22,244 nucleotides of DNA from Acanthaster planci (Eukaryota > Echinodermata > Asteroidea > Valvatida > Acanthasteridae): the NCBI RefSeq assembly GCF_001949145.1, contig NW_019091443.1, forward strand, positions 1,027,166 through 1,049,409, read 5' to 3'. Position numbers and translations under genes: made by a program. Each line of letters starts with the position of its first letter. Position 1 is the first letter of the stretch. Below, in pieces: positions 9,383-18,001 of this stretch. The notes beneath the pieces are model-generated. The model saw nothing but the letters and a program-made list of their open reading frames with translations. It had not been told where the DNA came from and did not search any database.

Positions 9383-12300
9383 GTAATACCACTTACATGT
9401 ATATCGTATCTGTAGATATGTTTTTCTGCCATTATGTATTTTTCAAAAATGAAGGTTTTACAAATTTAAATATTTTGTCAAAAACTAGGATGAAGAAGCT
9501 GCAAAGATGAAGGAAGAGCTAGAAAGGCAAGAGGAGGAAGCATATCTTTTACTCAAGAAAGGTTTTGAGGTCCATGAGGAAGGGTTTGGTGAAATACTTA
9601 CAGAGTCAGAGGTGAGTCTCATATGTGGTACATTTATTTTGTCTGAGGCATCATGCTTGAGGGGTATTAGTTTTTACCTAGTTGCATTGTCTTCAACTAA
9701 TTTCCCTAAAACAATTTAGGAGCCATTCAAAGTTTTTGATGTTTTATTTTAGATTTTTTTTTTAAATGGCAGATGGGTTAACACAAATTGTGGAAAATTG
9801 AAATTCACTTTTCTTTAAAAAAAAGCAAATTGATCTGTTGACTCGCTTGAATTGCCAGCATACAGTGTTTTTCAATATATATGTTGGATTAGGGCAAAAA
9901 CCTGTTACATAAATTAACATCTCCCCAATGCAAAAATACATGTTGAAAATAGTTTGCAGTACCTGCTGCTTCACCTGACTCAGACCGGCCTACCGACCCG
10001 GGCAAGCTCGGTGGTCGAGCGGTTAAGACATCTGCACCAGTAAGCAGGAGGTCATGGGTTCGAGTCCCACCCGAGTAAGCTTGTGACTTTTTTCACAAGC
10101 TCTCAGACAAGCACTGAACATACAGTGATTANNNNNNNNNNNNNNNNNNNNNNNNNNNNNNNNNNNNNNNNNNNNNNNNNNNNNNNNNNNNNNNNNNNNN
10201 NNNNNNNNNNNNNNNNNNNNNNNNNNNNNNNNNNNNNNNNNNNNNNNNNNNNNNNNNNNNNNNNNNNNNNNNNNNNNNNNNNNNNNNNNNNNNNNNNNNN
10301 NNNNNNNNNNNNNNNNNNNNNNNNNNNNNNNNNNNNNNNNTATAAATTAACTTCTCCCCAATGCAAAAATACGTGTTGAAAATAGTTTGCAGTACCCGCT
10401 GCTTCACCTGAGTCGGACCGGCCAGCCGACCCCGGCAAGCTTGGTGGTTGAGTGGTTGAAAGGTCTGCACTAGTAAGCAGGAGAAGCTTGTAAGCTTCTT
10501 AACCACTTGACCAATGCAAAAGTACATTTTTAAGATACCCCTCTGTTCTGTTGGCAAACATACAGATGGCCTCTCGTTCCTTTTCTTTGTTACCTTCCTT
10601 TTTCCCTTCCTTTGCTTCTTTTCCTTTGTTTCATGTTGTGATGCAGTCGCAAAATCTACTACAAGAGTTCATCAATTACATCACAGAAAACAAAGTTGTA
10701 CTTTTGGAGGATCTTGGGGCAGAGTTCAACATGAAGACACAGGTACATGTATAGGGCTCCAAGTTTCTGTCATAATAAACATTTGTTGTCTCTGAATATT
10801 ATTAATAATCAGGGTATGCGTACATGGAGCAAAGTTCACATAGTACCTGAGAAGATTGTTCGCAGGATTGTTGTTCTTTAATTCTTACTTTAAATGACAG
10901 TCCACCATAAATGCAGTTCATTAAAAACAGTAGTCTACTGCCTGCAATCTACACAGATTACCAATACATGTGTATTATTCCCTAGTCCATTATTTCCATG
11001 CGCTAAATTGTTGATCACCAGTAGTGCGCCCCCACTCACTCGACTCCTTGTGAATAAGGATGGAACGATTCTTTTTTCCCTACATTTGTTCATATTTGTG
11101 CCATTCCTTTCAGTCTTGCCCAAGGTGGCAGACTGTTTTTTTTTGTTAACCTCCTTTCCAGACTTTGCCTCAGTGGTGCTGTTTGTTTCTTGTATATATT
11201 TCTTAATTTAGAATAAAATTGAATTCATTTGTCTATTTATTCTGGCACGGCTTCGCTTACCATCCAGTCTGGTAACAGCACTTGGGCATTCTAAGTGCTT
11301 AGATGTTCCCTGCAGGCTGTCTTCCAGCACCTAGCAACCTACCAGCCCATCTACGCCCCTTTACTTAGATGGCACAGGCAACTCGCTTTGGCTTGCCGTC
11401 TGGTCTGGCAGCACCATACTGCAGGGTTCTGTGAGTGGTCGTGGCATTGGTTGGTTGTCCCAGCCAGCCACTGCTCTGCTCTGCTTACCTACAGGCTTGT
11501 GTACTTCTTTGCCCACTCATTCTACACGTCCACTTTTATTCTGGAACATGTTTAATCCCGCCCACTGCCTGAAGTACTAATACTGGGCCAGTATAGCACT
11601 ACTTTGCTTATTCTGTGCACTCTTGTCCAGATCATTCCTCTTGACAGTCACAGTGTTTTGGCGTGACTCTGCCTACTCCATATTACACGTCATGTAGTCT
11701 GTGTAGCGGTTGGTATACCCCTACATTGACTGTTTGTTGTGTGCATACACTTGCTGCGGCTGAGCAAGGTTTACTTTCTTGCCTTTTGGGGAATTTCCCT
11801 CTCACCTACCCTCAATGATGGCTTCTTGTTGCGGTTTGGTGACCAAGAAATCAGTGGGTTCGTCCCATTTTCAGCCCGCCCAGGGTTTGCCTTCAGTTAC
11901 GGCAACTGGGTCGGATTCTTTGGTAGCCTCGCCTACTCCTCCTGCCGCCGAGCCCCCCCCAAACCTTTAGGCTTGCTTCTCCATCAGGGTTTTTGGCCTC
12001 CGGCTATTTCTGACCTGCTTCCTGCGGACACGCAGCCCGAGCCTCCTTCTGGCCAACGGTCTGATTCAGGGAATTCCTTGGGGAAGAAACACAAACCATC
12101 TGTGGTTTTGTCTTCCTCGCATCATTCTTCTAAGCACCAAAGAAGAAACATTGTGCTTCATTTGAATGCTCAACTCCCAACATTTTGCACTTAATTTGCG
12201 ACTGACGCTCTGCACATCTCATGGGAAGGTCTCCTAGCCTTTGCCTTTCCCCCCGATTCGCTGATCCCAAGGGTCCTTTCGAAGATAGAGAAAGAACATT

Positions 12301-13915
12301 GCCAAATTCTTCTCATCGCTCCATACTGGCCAAGGCAACCGTGGTTTCCTTGCATCATGAGGCTGTTGGTCAACACTCCCCTGTTGCTGCCACAGCGCCA
12401 TGACGTGTTTTTCCAAACCCGGCTCTCGCCATCTCCATCTTGATCCTCTTCACCCTACACCTAACATGTTGGATATTGTCTGACAATCATTCCAGCAGGC
12501 AGGGCTTTCTCTAGGTGCTACTGCCCTGGCTGCCAAAAGTAGACGGCTGTCAACAAGAAAGATCTGTGACAGCCGCATTCAACATTTCTACTCCTGGTTT
12601 AGACAACATTCTGCAAATCCGACCGAAGCAACTCTTTCCCTTGTATCAGAGTTCTTCTTGTATCTGCTCTGGTCTGGCCTCCTTGGTTCAACAATCAGGA
12701 ACTACCATTTGACTCTAGTGGCTATGCACGGTGGGTTTCCCGATGGATGCCTCTATCTCTAACAACTCTGTGATCCATCATCTTCTTCGAAGCATGTATA
12801 TCAAATGTCCCCAAACCCATCGACTCGTCCCTTCTTGGAATCTGGGGGATGTCCTTCGACTTTTGGCTAGCTTCCCTTCGAACTGGCAGGACAACCTCCC
12901 CTTCTTCTAGCCGCCGTCACTGCTCGTCGAGGCTGCAAAATTAAAGCGCTGTCCATTGCTGATGGCATATTCAATGGGAGCCTCTTGGGGTCCGTCTAAT
13001 TCCAGAGATTGGCTTTCTTACCAAGAACCAAACACCCACATTTCAACCACCAGACATCTTCGTCCCATCCATCTGGTTGTTAGCCTCATCTACCTCTGAT
13101 AAACTCTGGTGTCATTTCTGGACACTCAAATGGTACCTCCAATGGACTAAGGACATCCGGGGGCAAGTAACTCATTTACTCAATACATCTACTAAGCCTC
13201 ACTGTGCAGCCTTCAGAGACACTATTGCCAGGTGGGTGGTTTCCGCTATTAAGTTGCGTAGGTTGCAGGCAGTAGACTCTTCCCCCACCTAGAGTGGGAC
13301 GAGTCTACTACTGCATACCTACCAAATTACCAATCTCCCTCCCTCCTTCCCTCGCATCCTCGGCGCACTTTGCGCGTTAAAAAAGAGGACATGGTGGCCA
13401 CCTTCGTGGGAGTCGAGTGATTGAGGGCGCACTACTGGTGATCAAGAATTTAGCGAATTGAAGTAATGGACTAGGGAAAAATGCATATGTATTGGTAATC
13501 TGGTAGGTATGCAGTTGTAGATTCGTCCCACTCTTGGTGGGGGAGAGTTTATGGCAGAATATTTCATTGAGAGGTTTCGAGTAATTGTAATACCCAATCT
13601 ACTATATTTTAAAGGTGTACTTGTAAAATTCTTCAAAATGTACATGTAAAATCAAAATGAATGACCACCGACTTCACTTTATTTCAGGAGGCTATTCATC
13701 GTGTTCAAGATTTGCAAGACCAGGGTTTTCTTACTGGAGTTATTGATGACCGGGGTAAATTTATCTTCATCTCCCAAGGGGAATTAGAAGGCATTGCTAA
13801 GTTTATGCACCAGAGAGGAAGGGTGTCCATTAGTGACCTTGCTGAGGCCAGCAATATGTTAGTGTCCCTAAACACAACAGTCAGTTCTACTACCAGGGAA
13901 ATAAACAGAGAATGA
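9281..13915 (+). CDS. DDRGK1: DDRGK domain-containing protein 1 (UFBP1), C-terminal four exons
   Basis: The product is the ER-membrane adaptor of protein UFMylation; in animals it works with UFL1 and CDK5RAP3 in the UFM1 ligase complex and in ER homeostasis (family knowledge). Four phase-0 exons, 9281-9382, 9489-9611, 10647-10742 and 13688-13915, splice to 182 residues plus a TGA stop. Residues 1-55 are a Glu/Lys/Arg/Gln-rich coiled coil. Residues 76-182 form the conserved C-terminal winged-helix/PCI-like domain, with [13 protein letters not shown] and the signature VIDDRGKF (DDRGK at residues 127-131), then QRGRVSI. The family is usually a little over 300 residues, so the N-terminal membrane anchor and the first part of the coiled coil are missing. 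I find no such exon in 2278-9280, so it probably lies upstream of the window. Introns are loaded with transposons, but exons have no stops and all junctions are GT-AG, so the gene looks intact. Confidence 0.95.
9489..9611 (+). CDS. DDRGK1: DDRGK1 coding exon, end of coiled coil and linker (41 codons)
   Basis: The acceptor is ...AACTAG and the donor is GTGAGT at 9612. The reading runs from [19 protein letters not shown] to GEILTESE, matching the helix and the acidic linker ahead of the C-terminal domain. Phase 0 at both ends. Confidence 0.93.
9862..10131 (+). mobile_element. tRNA-derived interspersed repeat, copy 1
   Basis: The order is a leader with CATACAGTGTTTTTC (9862 on), ACATCTCCCCAATGCAAAAA (9922 on) and GTTTGCAGTACCTGCTGCTT. 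A tRNA-like segment follows (10006-10076), then two hairpins, GCTTGTGA...TCACAAGC at about 10079-10100 and CACTG...CAGTG near 10112-10127. The A box is TGGTCGAGCGG at 10012-10022 and the B box GGTTCGAGTCC at 10057-10067. The T arm (TGGG-TTCGAGT-CCCA) and a 6-bp acceptor stem can be drawn, but the anticodon arm is irregular, so I call it a repeat and not a tRNA gene. It runs into the N gap. Confidence 0.8.
10132..10340. other. Assembly gap (209 N)
   Basis: The gap falls between two direct copies of the same tRNA-derived repeat, which probably caused the assembly break. The true length and content are unknown. Confidence 0.99.
10341..10560 (+). mobile_element. tRNA-derived interspersed repeat, truncated copy 2 with an inverted scrap
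   Basis: It repeats the leader block (AACTTCTCCCCAATGCAAAA), GTTTGCAGTACCCGCTGCTT and the A-box half, TTGGTGGTTGAGTGGTTGAA, of copy 1. It breaks at about 10485, before the B box. It is followed by CTTAACCACTTGACC, the inverted A-box region, and then by another partial leader block, CCAATGCAAAAGTACATTTT (10511 on). Confidence 0.7.
10647..10742 (+). CDS. DDRGK1: DDRGK1 coding exon, start of C-terminal domain (32 codons)
   Basis: The acceptor is GATGCAG after a long pyrimidine-rich tract (about 10575-10625), and the donor is GTACAT at 10743. The reading is [20 protein letters not shown], then [12 protein letters not shown], the best-conserved part of the family after the DDRGK motif. The open frame upstream of 10647, including its ATG codons, is intronic polypyrimidine sequence. 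Confidence 0.95.
10743..10931. other. DDRGK1 intron sequence before DIRS-like element 2
   Basis: It begins with the donor GTACAT. No gene is seen in it. The DIRS-like element starts at about 10932. Confidence 0.5.
10932..11130 (+). repeat. Left inverted terminal repeat of DIRS-like element 2
   Basis: From 10954 to 11047 (starting CAGATTACCAATACATGTGT, ending CACTCGACTCC) it is the inverted complement of 13409-13503, with only scattered mismatches by eye. The outer tip, AGTCTACTGCCTGCAATCTA, is complementary to the left half of the internal complementary region. The inner limit is uncertain. Confidence 0.85.
11739..12191 (+). pseudogene. Possible gag-like remnant of DIRS-like element 2
   Basis: Its position ahead of the polymerase remnant and its Pro/Ser/Thr-rich reading (for example [20 protein letters not shown] at about 11850) resemble the low-complexity start of DIRS gag regions. 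No diagnostic motif is visible and the frame is broken, so the assignment rests on position. The sequence changes abruptly into RNase H/connection sequence at about 12195. Confidence 0.4.
12198..12443 (+). pseudogene. DIRS-like RNase H/connection fragment
   Basis: It is an open stretch of 81 codons reading [20 protein letters not shown], then [20 protein letters not shown], then YWPRQPWFP, ending at a TGA. It matches the block in element 1 at about 550-690 and is better preserved. A TAA immediately upstream and the lack of any reverse transcriptase motif place a deletion breakpoint at about 12195. Confidence 0.85.
12556..13255 (+). pseudogene. DIRS-like tyrosine recombinase, C-terminally truncated and frameshifted
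   Basis: It starts [20 protein letters not shown], then [20 protein letters not shown], the N-terminal domain as in element 1. After a frame change, [18 protein letters not shown] carries the arginine box (CGT CGA at 12925-12930). [20 protein letters not shown]-like sequence, [20 protein letters not shown] and [14 protein letters not shown] follow. The reading stops at the edge of the internal complementary region, so the H-x-x-R box and the tyrosine motif are missing here. That region is still visible in element 1. Confidence 0.85.
13258..13331. repeat. Internal complementary region of DIRS-like element 2
   Basis: Positions 13258-13278 (GTAGGTTGCAGGCAGTAGACT) are the complement of the element's left tip (10932-10952). 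Positions 13276-13331 are the complement of its right tip (13491-13548). The two halves share ACT at 13276-13278. As both tips are themselves inverted repeats, the region is palindromic: GCAGTAGACTC ... GAGTCTACTACTGC. Confidence 0.88.
13332..13548 (+). repeat. Right inverted terminal repeat of DIRS-like element 2
   Basis: The inner part (13409-13503) pairs with the left repeat at 10954-11047. The outer part (13491-13548, ending GGTGGGGGAGAGT) pairs with the internal complementary region. The terminal GTGGGGGAG(G)AGT-like motif is shared with element 1 (GTGGGGGAGGACT). Confidence 0.85.
13688..13915 (+). CDS. DDRGK1: DDRGK1 terminal coding exon with the DDRGK motif (75 codons and stop)
   Basis: The acceptor TTATTTCAG ends at 13687. 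The exon opens [25 protein letters not shown] is at 13745-13759, followed by KFIFIS, a helix with [16 protein letters not shown], and a polar tail ending REINRE before TGA at 13913-13915. The ATG at 13661 is upstream of the acceptor and is not a start. Confidence 0.95.
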   Translation, partial: EAIHRVQDLQDQGFLTGVIDDRGKFIFISQGELEGIAKFMHQRGRVSISDLAEASNMLVSLNTTVSSTTREINRE

Positions 13916-14276
13916 AATTAGTGAAATTTGTATTAGACATTAGTGAACATTCTAAATTTATTTTATTACTTCTTGCATTTTTGTTTTGTTGTCATTTTTG
14001 GAGTCTTCCATGGAGTGAAGAATCATCCTGTGATGTTTTTGTACATGGTTTACATGCTTTAACATTATTGTTAGTGATGTGACCAAATACTTCAATCTTT
14101 TTCTTGACACTCTGATATATCAAGTCGAGGTTAAGTTAATCTTAAATGTGTGTGTGTTGTGAATCTTGTCAAGTTGGCTTACTCCCATTGTGCAATGAAA
14201 GCAACACATCTCTAAAACATGAGCCTGTTTTCATCATCTTCCTTGGCTGACTGTGAGTCTGCAACATAAACAGTTA
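13916..14276 (+). other. DDRGK1 3' flank, probable 3' UTR
   Basis: This is AT-rich sequence between the DDRGK1 stop and the Tc1-like element. I see no canonical AATAAA or ATTAAA hexamer; AATGAAA near 14194 is the closest variant. The transcript end cannot be fixed from sequence. If the UTR is longer, it runs into the Tc1-like element. Confidence 0.4.
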
Positions 14277-14278
14277 TG

Positions 14279-14304
14279 CCCAAAATTATTCATACCTATG
14301 CCAA
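14279..14304 (+). repeat. Left terminal repeat of the Tc1-like element
   Basis: It begins CCCAAAATTATTCATACCTA and is complementary to 15648-15673. A weaker inner version, CCAGAACTACTTATAGCCT, lies at about 14464-14482 in the same orientation. Confidence 0.88.
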
Positions 14305-14513
14305 GTTCAGGAAATATGAATGTTTTATTTGAGGAATGAGTTTATGCTTGATTAAGTGACATAAGAAGGCGACAAAAGGCTGTAGGAAGTAATGCAAGAG
14401 ATATTTGAAGATATTCAGTATTTGGGGTATTTAATTTGAGGTATTTACTGAAAATTGTCATGTCCAGAACTACTTATAGCCTTTTTTAGTTGTCAACAGT
14501 GAAGGCTTTGTAA

Positions 14514-15420
14514 TCACAGCCTCCAACCGGTTCTTGTATATACTAACATGTTCTTGCACATCTCCACAAGGATTTTGGCCCACTTCTCTCCTGCATACAT
14601 GTACATGCAGGTTTCAAGGTTCTTGAGGTTGGAAGGTTTCCTTGCTATCACTTGGGTCTTGAGTAACTTCCACAGATTCTCAATTGGTTTCAGATTTGGA
14701 ATTTGGCTTAGCCACTCCAAAACATTTACTTTTCTTCAATTAACTTGGCCATATGTTTTGGGTACTTTTGTTGTTGGAATGTCCAGTGGTATCCTGGCCC
14801 AAGTTTTTCACGGACAGTTTGACTTTTTCCTCAAAGATCTTGATGTACTTCCCAAGTTTCATGCCATCCACTTCAACAAAGTTGCCCAGCCTAGTGACTG
14901 AAACTTCCCCAAAACATTATATTCCCTCCACCTTCCTTAACTGATGAGATTGTGTTTTTCGGGTCGAATGCTTTACATTTCTTTGACCAAACGAAAGCCA
15001 TCACATCCGTATGGCTCGACGTTGATCCCACCTTAACCGTAGCATTGACATTGACAACCAAAAGTTTAGATCTCTTTCCAGGTGAGTTTTTGCAAAGGAT
15101 AGCTTAGTTTTTGTGTACCATGGTTTGAGGAGTGGAGTCTTCCTTGGTTGTCGTCCATGGAGACCCCACCCCCTTGTGCAAAGTCCTCTAGATTGTTTGT
15201 CTCGATCGTTTGGCCCCATAACCCTCAGATTCTTCAGGATAGCCTTGGTGGTGATTTGTGGATTGTTGTTGGCCTCCTGCAGTACTTTTCTTACCAGACG
15301 AGGCACATGCCTATGACCTTCGACTATATCCCTGGAGGGTTTTACAGTGTGGAACTGCTTGTATTTTTTATGATCTGTACTGTGGCAACTGGAATGTTCT
15401 AAGAATTTTCTAAAACAGGA
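14514..15420 (-). pseudogene. Tc1-like transposase, frameshifted with lost catalytic residues
   Basis: Read from high to low coordinates, a decayed N-terminal part contains PRLVRKVLQEANNNPQITTK (from 15303), then GLHGRQPRKTPLLKPWYTKT-like sequence and FAKTHLERDLNFW, all typical of Tc1. The WSDET segment with the first Asp is unrecognisable. The second-Asp segment reads FQQQKYPKHMAK where Tc1 proteins have FQQDNDPKHTAK. The C-terminal part, WLSQIPNLKPIENLWKLLKT (about 14712-14650), keeps the Glu of the DDE triad, followed by EKWAKILVEMC. It is inactive. Confidence 0.88.
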
Positions 15421-15488
15421 CAGATGAGTGTGGAATTGTAGACAACTGCAATGTCACCAACAATATCCTTAATTCTGAGGCCAGAAAC

Positions 15489-15508
15489 AGGTATGAATAA
15501 TTATGGTC
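15489..15508 (-). repeat. Inner copy of the Tc1-like terminal motif (right side)
   Basis: CAGGTATGAATAATTATGG repeats the right-end motif 165 bp inward from the outer copy. This is the IR/DR layout in which each end carries two transposase-binding repeats. Confidence 0.75.
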
Positions 15509-15647
15509 AGGCCTGAAAAATCAAAATCCCAATATTTCTACTTCAATTTGAATGGAGGTTTGTACATACCAACTAAAGGTCATAAAGCAAAGCCACAGTT
15601 CCACCAGTCTAGTTCAAATGCTTTAAGAAAATAGAAAACCACCACAG

Positions 15648-15673
15648 TTGGCAAGAGGTATGAATAATTTTGG
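15648..15673 (-). repeat. Right terminal repeat of the Tc1-like element
   Basis: It reads TTGGCAAGAGGTATGAATAA and on to TTTTGG, the inverted partner of 14279-14304. Confidence 0.88.
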
Positions 15674-15676
15674 AAA

Positions 15677-16171
15677 TACATGTAAAAGTAGGAGTATTGA
15701 CAGAATCAAAAGGAATCCAGGTGAGTGCATAATTTGGATCAATTTACAGCTTGTTAAAATATTTTCTGCAATAGTTTAGATACAGGGAATGGCCTGTTCT
15801 AAGCTATTTGCTGTAGGTAAAACAGGTACAGACAGAGTGAAATTGCAAATTTCCTGATAATACAAGTAAAGTAGCATTTACATTCATCTTCAAACGGTCA
15901 GACGGAGCTGGTTTGATTTATGTTGGGTTGCAAGTATCCAATGTTGTTAGATAAACAGTTTCAGTTTTGACACATACTGAATGTGGCATGATCTGCAAAA
16001 CCGTTCACATGGTGAGCTTTGTCAAATTGATCTGGAGACTGTCCTGTTTTCAAAACTGACTTAACACATTGACTGCCACGTATAATTTCACAGGGCATTC
16101 CTATTTGCAAAGCATTGTACACATACATGCATATTTGTAGTACTTTTTAGGTGTTTATATGTTTAAGCTTC
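15677..16171. other. Stretch without a recognised gene
   Basis: AT-rich, with no domain or clear repeat. TTAACACATTGACTGCCACG at 16061-16080 resembles the TTAA-plus-inverted-repeat style of piggyBac-type ends, but no partner was found. Confidence 0.4.
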
Positions 16172-18001
16172 GAGGAAGGACACAGGAGTTGCAACTCAGC
16201 ATGGAGGAAGGACACAGGAGTTACAAGTCTGGCACATGAAAGTGCTCGATGATCATTGCCGCCCGGTCAGACAAACAATAGTAAACATTCCAAAATGCCT
16301 GATTACTGCCTGTAGCTTAGCCAGACAAGTGGGGCCAGTAATATCGCAACAATATTGGTGGTGTTTTATTTGGAATCAACTACAACTTGCAGTGACCAGG
16401 AAACAGAAAGAAAAAATATCTAACATTAGATTTACTTTTGCTGTTTTGAAATTTTTTTTTAAAGGATTTTGATGCCCTTTCCATTATTTATGCGTATGTT
16501 TGTAATTTTATTTTGTCACTCCAAAACATCAGTTTTCCAAGTCCTTGTACGAGTTTGGCTAAGACTGGCCAACATGTTGAACACCAAAGGAAAGTTAATA
16601 AGTTCATGAAAAACAAAATGCACAATTTCATCACAGAGAGTGATCATGAGATCTTAAAAATACCTTTTTTGTGGTAATTACATCATAAAATGATTCAAAT
16701 AAAACTCAAAATCATACAAACAGCTGGGCTATTTTTTTATCCCAAAAGAAATCCAGAAGAAAACATTTGATAAGGGCAATGACTGCACATGAACACTTCG
16801 GGTACACAGCCTAATAAAAGCAACTGCGCAAGCACTAAATTTGATGTTGTTGTCAGATCATATCAAGCACCGACCATGGCATGAATATTCAACTCCCTAT
16901 ATTTTAGTACACAACGTTTTAGGGATGCAGATTACCAACGAAAAATTGCGGTGATGATCATTGGGTACAAAGGGCTTATAGTTGCAAAACAGGTGGTGCG
17001 TAGCAAGCATGTGCTGCACTCTGGCTATGGACATACGAGGCATGCCAGAAAGTGGTAATTGGCCAGATGTTATAGCCCAGGCAGTTCAAACTCCTTCTGT
17101 GTCCTTTGTCCATGAACTCAGGCACTTCAAAGTGTTCAGTGATGGTCACCACCAAGTCAGACGAATAAAAGAAAACATTCCAAAAATGCCTGATTACTGC
17201 CTGTAACTTAGCTGGACAAGCGCAGCCATTAATATCCTAGCAATACTTGTAGTGTTTTGCTTGCAATTAAATGTAAATTATCGATGTGACCAGGAACCAG
17301 AGCGAGAAAAAGTCCTGATATCAGACCTACTTTTGCCATTGTAAATAAACTTTTTAAAATTTTGATACACTGTTCCATTATCCATGCAAAGTTAGTAATT
17401 TTATTCTCCTTCGTCCAATACATCAATGTTCAAAGACTTGATATGAATTCGGCTAAGACTGGCCCACGAAGTGTTCACTACCACTGGAAAGCTTAGTTCA
17501 TTAGCAACAAAATGCGCTATTTCATCACAAGGAGTGATTGTGAAATCTCATAAAATATGCTTTTGTACGAATGCCATGATAAAAATGATTCAAACAAAAC
17601 AGAAAATCTTGTAGACAACTGGCCTATTTATTCCCAAAATAACCCCAGAAGAAAGAGTTCATTAAGGGCAGTAACTGCATTTAGGGCACACAGCGTAATG
17701 CAAGAAACTCTGCAAGCATTAAATTTGATGTTATGGATCATACCAAGCACCACCAAAGGCATAAATATTCAATTTCTATACCTCGGTACACAAAGTCTTA
17801 AGGACGCAGATTACCATCGACAAAATGCGGCGACGATCATAGGGTACAAAGGGGTTTCATGGTTGTTAAACAGACGGTGCATAGCAAGCGTTCACTGCGC
17901 TCTGGCTATGGACATACCAGGCATGCCAGAGAGTGGTAATTGGCCAGATGTTACAGCCCAGGCAGTTCAAACTCCTTCGGTGTCCTTCCTCTATGGTTGT
18001 A
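16172..18001 (+). repeat. Tandem duplication of an about 885-bp unit, with short inverted motifs at the outer ends
   Basis: Unit 1 (about 16231-17130) and unit 2 (about 17131-18001) align over their full length. Shared blocks include CCTGATTACTGCCTGTA, TTCGGCTAAGACTGGCC-like sequence, CAAAATGC...TTTCATCACA, GATTACCA(T/A)CGA, CTCTGGCTATGGACATAC and CAGTTCAAACTCCTTC. The offset is 881 to 890 bp depending on the block. Before unit 1, GAGGAAGGACACAGGAGTT occurs twice (16172 and 16204). After unit 2, AACTCCTTCGGTGTCCTTCC is its inverted, imperfect partner. No transposase was recognised, so it could be a non-autonomous DNA element that duplicated internally. Confidence 0.7.

Larger units (their letters stand above)
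10932..13548 (+). mobile_element. DIRS-like retrotransposon (element 2), internally deleted, in a DDRGK1 intron
   Basis: Both ends are present: left inverted terminal repeat from 10932, a gag-like stretch, an RNase H/connection fragment (12198-12443), recombinase (about 12556-13255), internal complementary region (13258-13331) and right inverted terminal repeat to 13548. At about 2.6 kb it is roughly half the length typical of intact DIRS elements, and the reverse transcriptase is missing, so deletion has joined gag-like sequence directly to the end of RNase H. It has the same orientation as DDRGK1 and sits wholly between the exons ending at 10742 and starting at 13688. Confidence 0.9.
14277..15676 (-). 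mobile_element. Tc1-like DNA transposon, about 1.4 kb, TA-flanked, inactive
   Basis: The left end is TA at 14275-14276, then TGC and CCAAAATTATTCATACC. The right end is the inverse, GGTATGAATAATTTTGG, then AAA and TA at 15677-15678. The outer 26 bp of the ends (14279-14304 and 15648-15673) match except for two or three positions. Length, TA flanks and a Tc1 transposase remnant inside agree with the family. Confidence 0.9.

Noticed and set aside
10006-10076. A functional tRNA gene
   Set aside because: The A box, B box and T arm are good, but the acceptor and anticodon arms are irregular and the block recurs inside the same larger repeat at two other places.
10083-10557. Open frames running through the N gap
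   Set aside because: They are artefacts of translating N, with repeat sequence on either side.
10551-10646. The ATG-started frame leading into exon 10647 as an alternative first exon of DDRGK1
   Set aside because: The stretch is a pyrimidine tract with a normal acceptor, and family alignment places the exon start at 10647.
13661-13687. ATG at 13661 as a start codon for the DDRGK motif exon
   Set aside because: It lies upstream of a TTATTTCAG acceptor; the family sequence begins at 13688.
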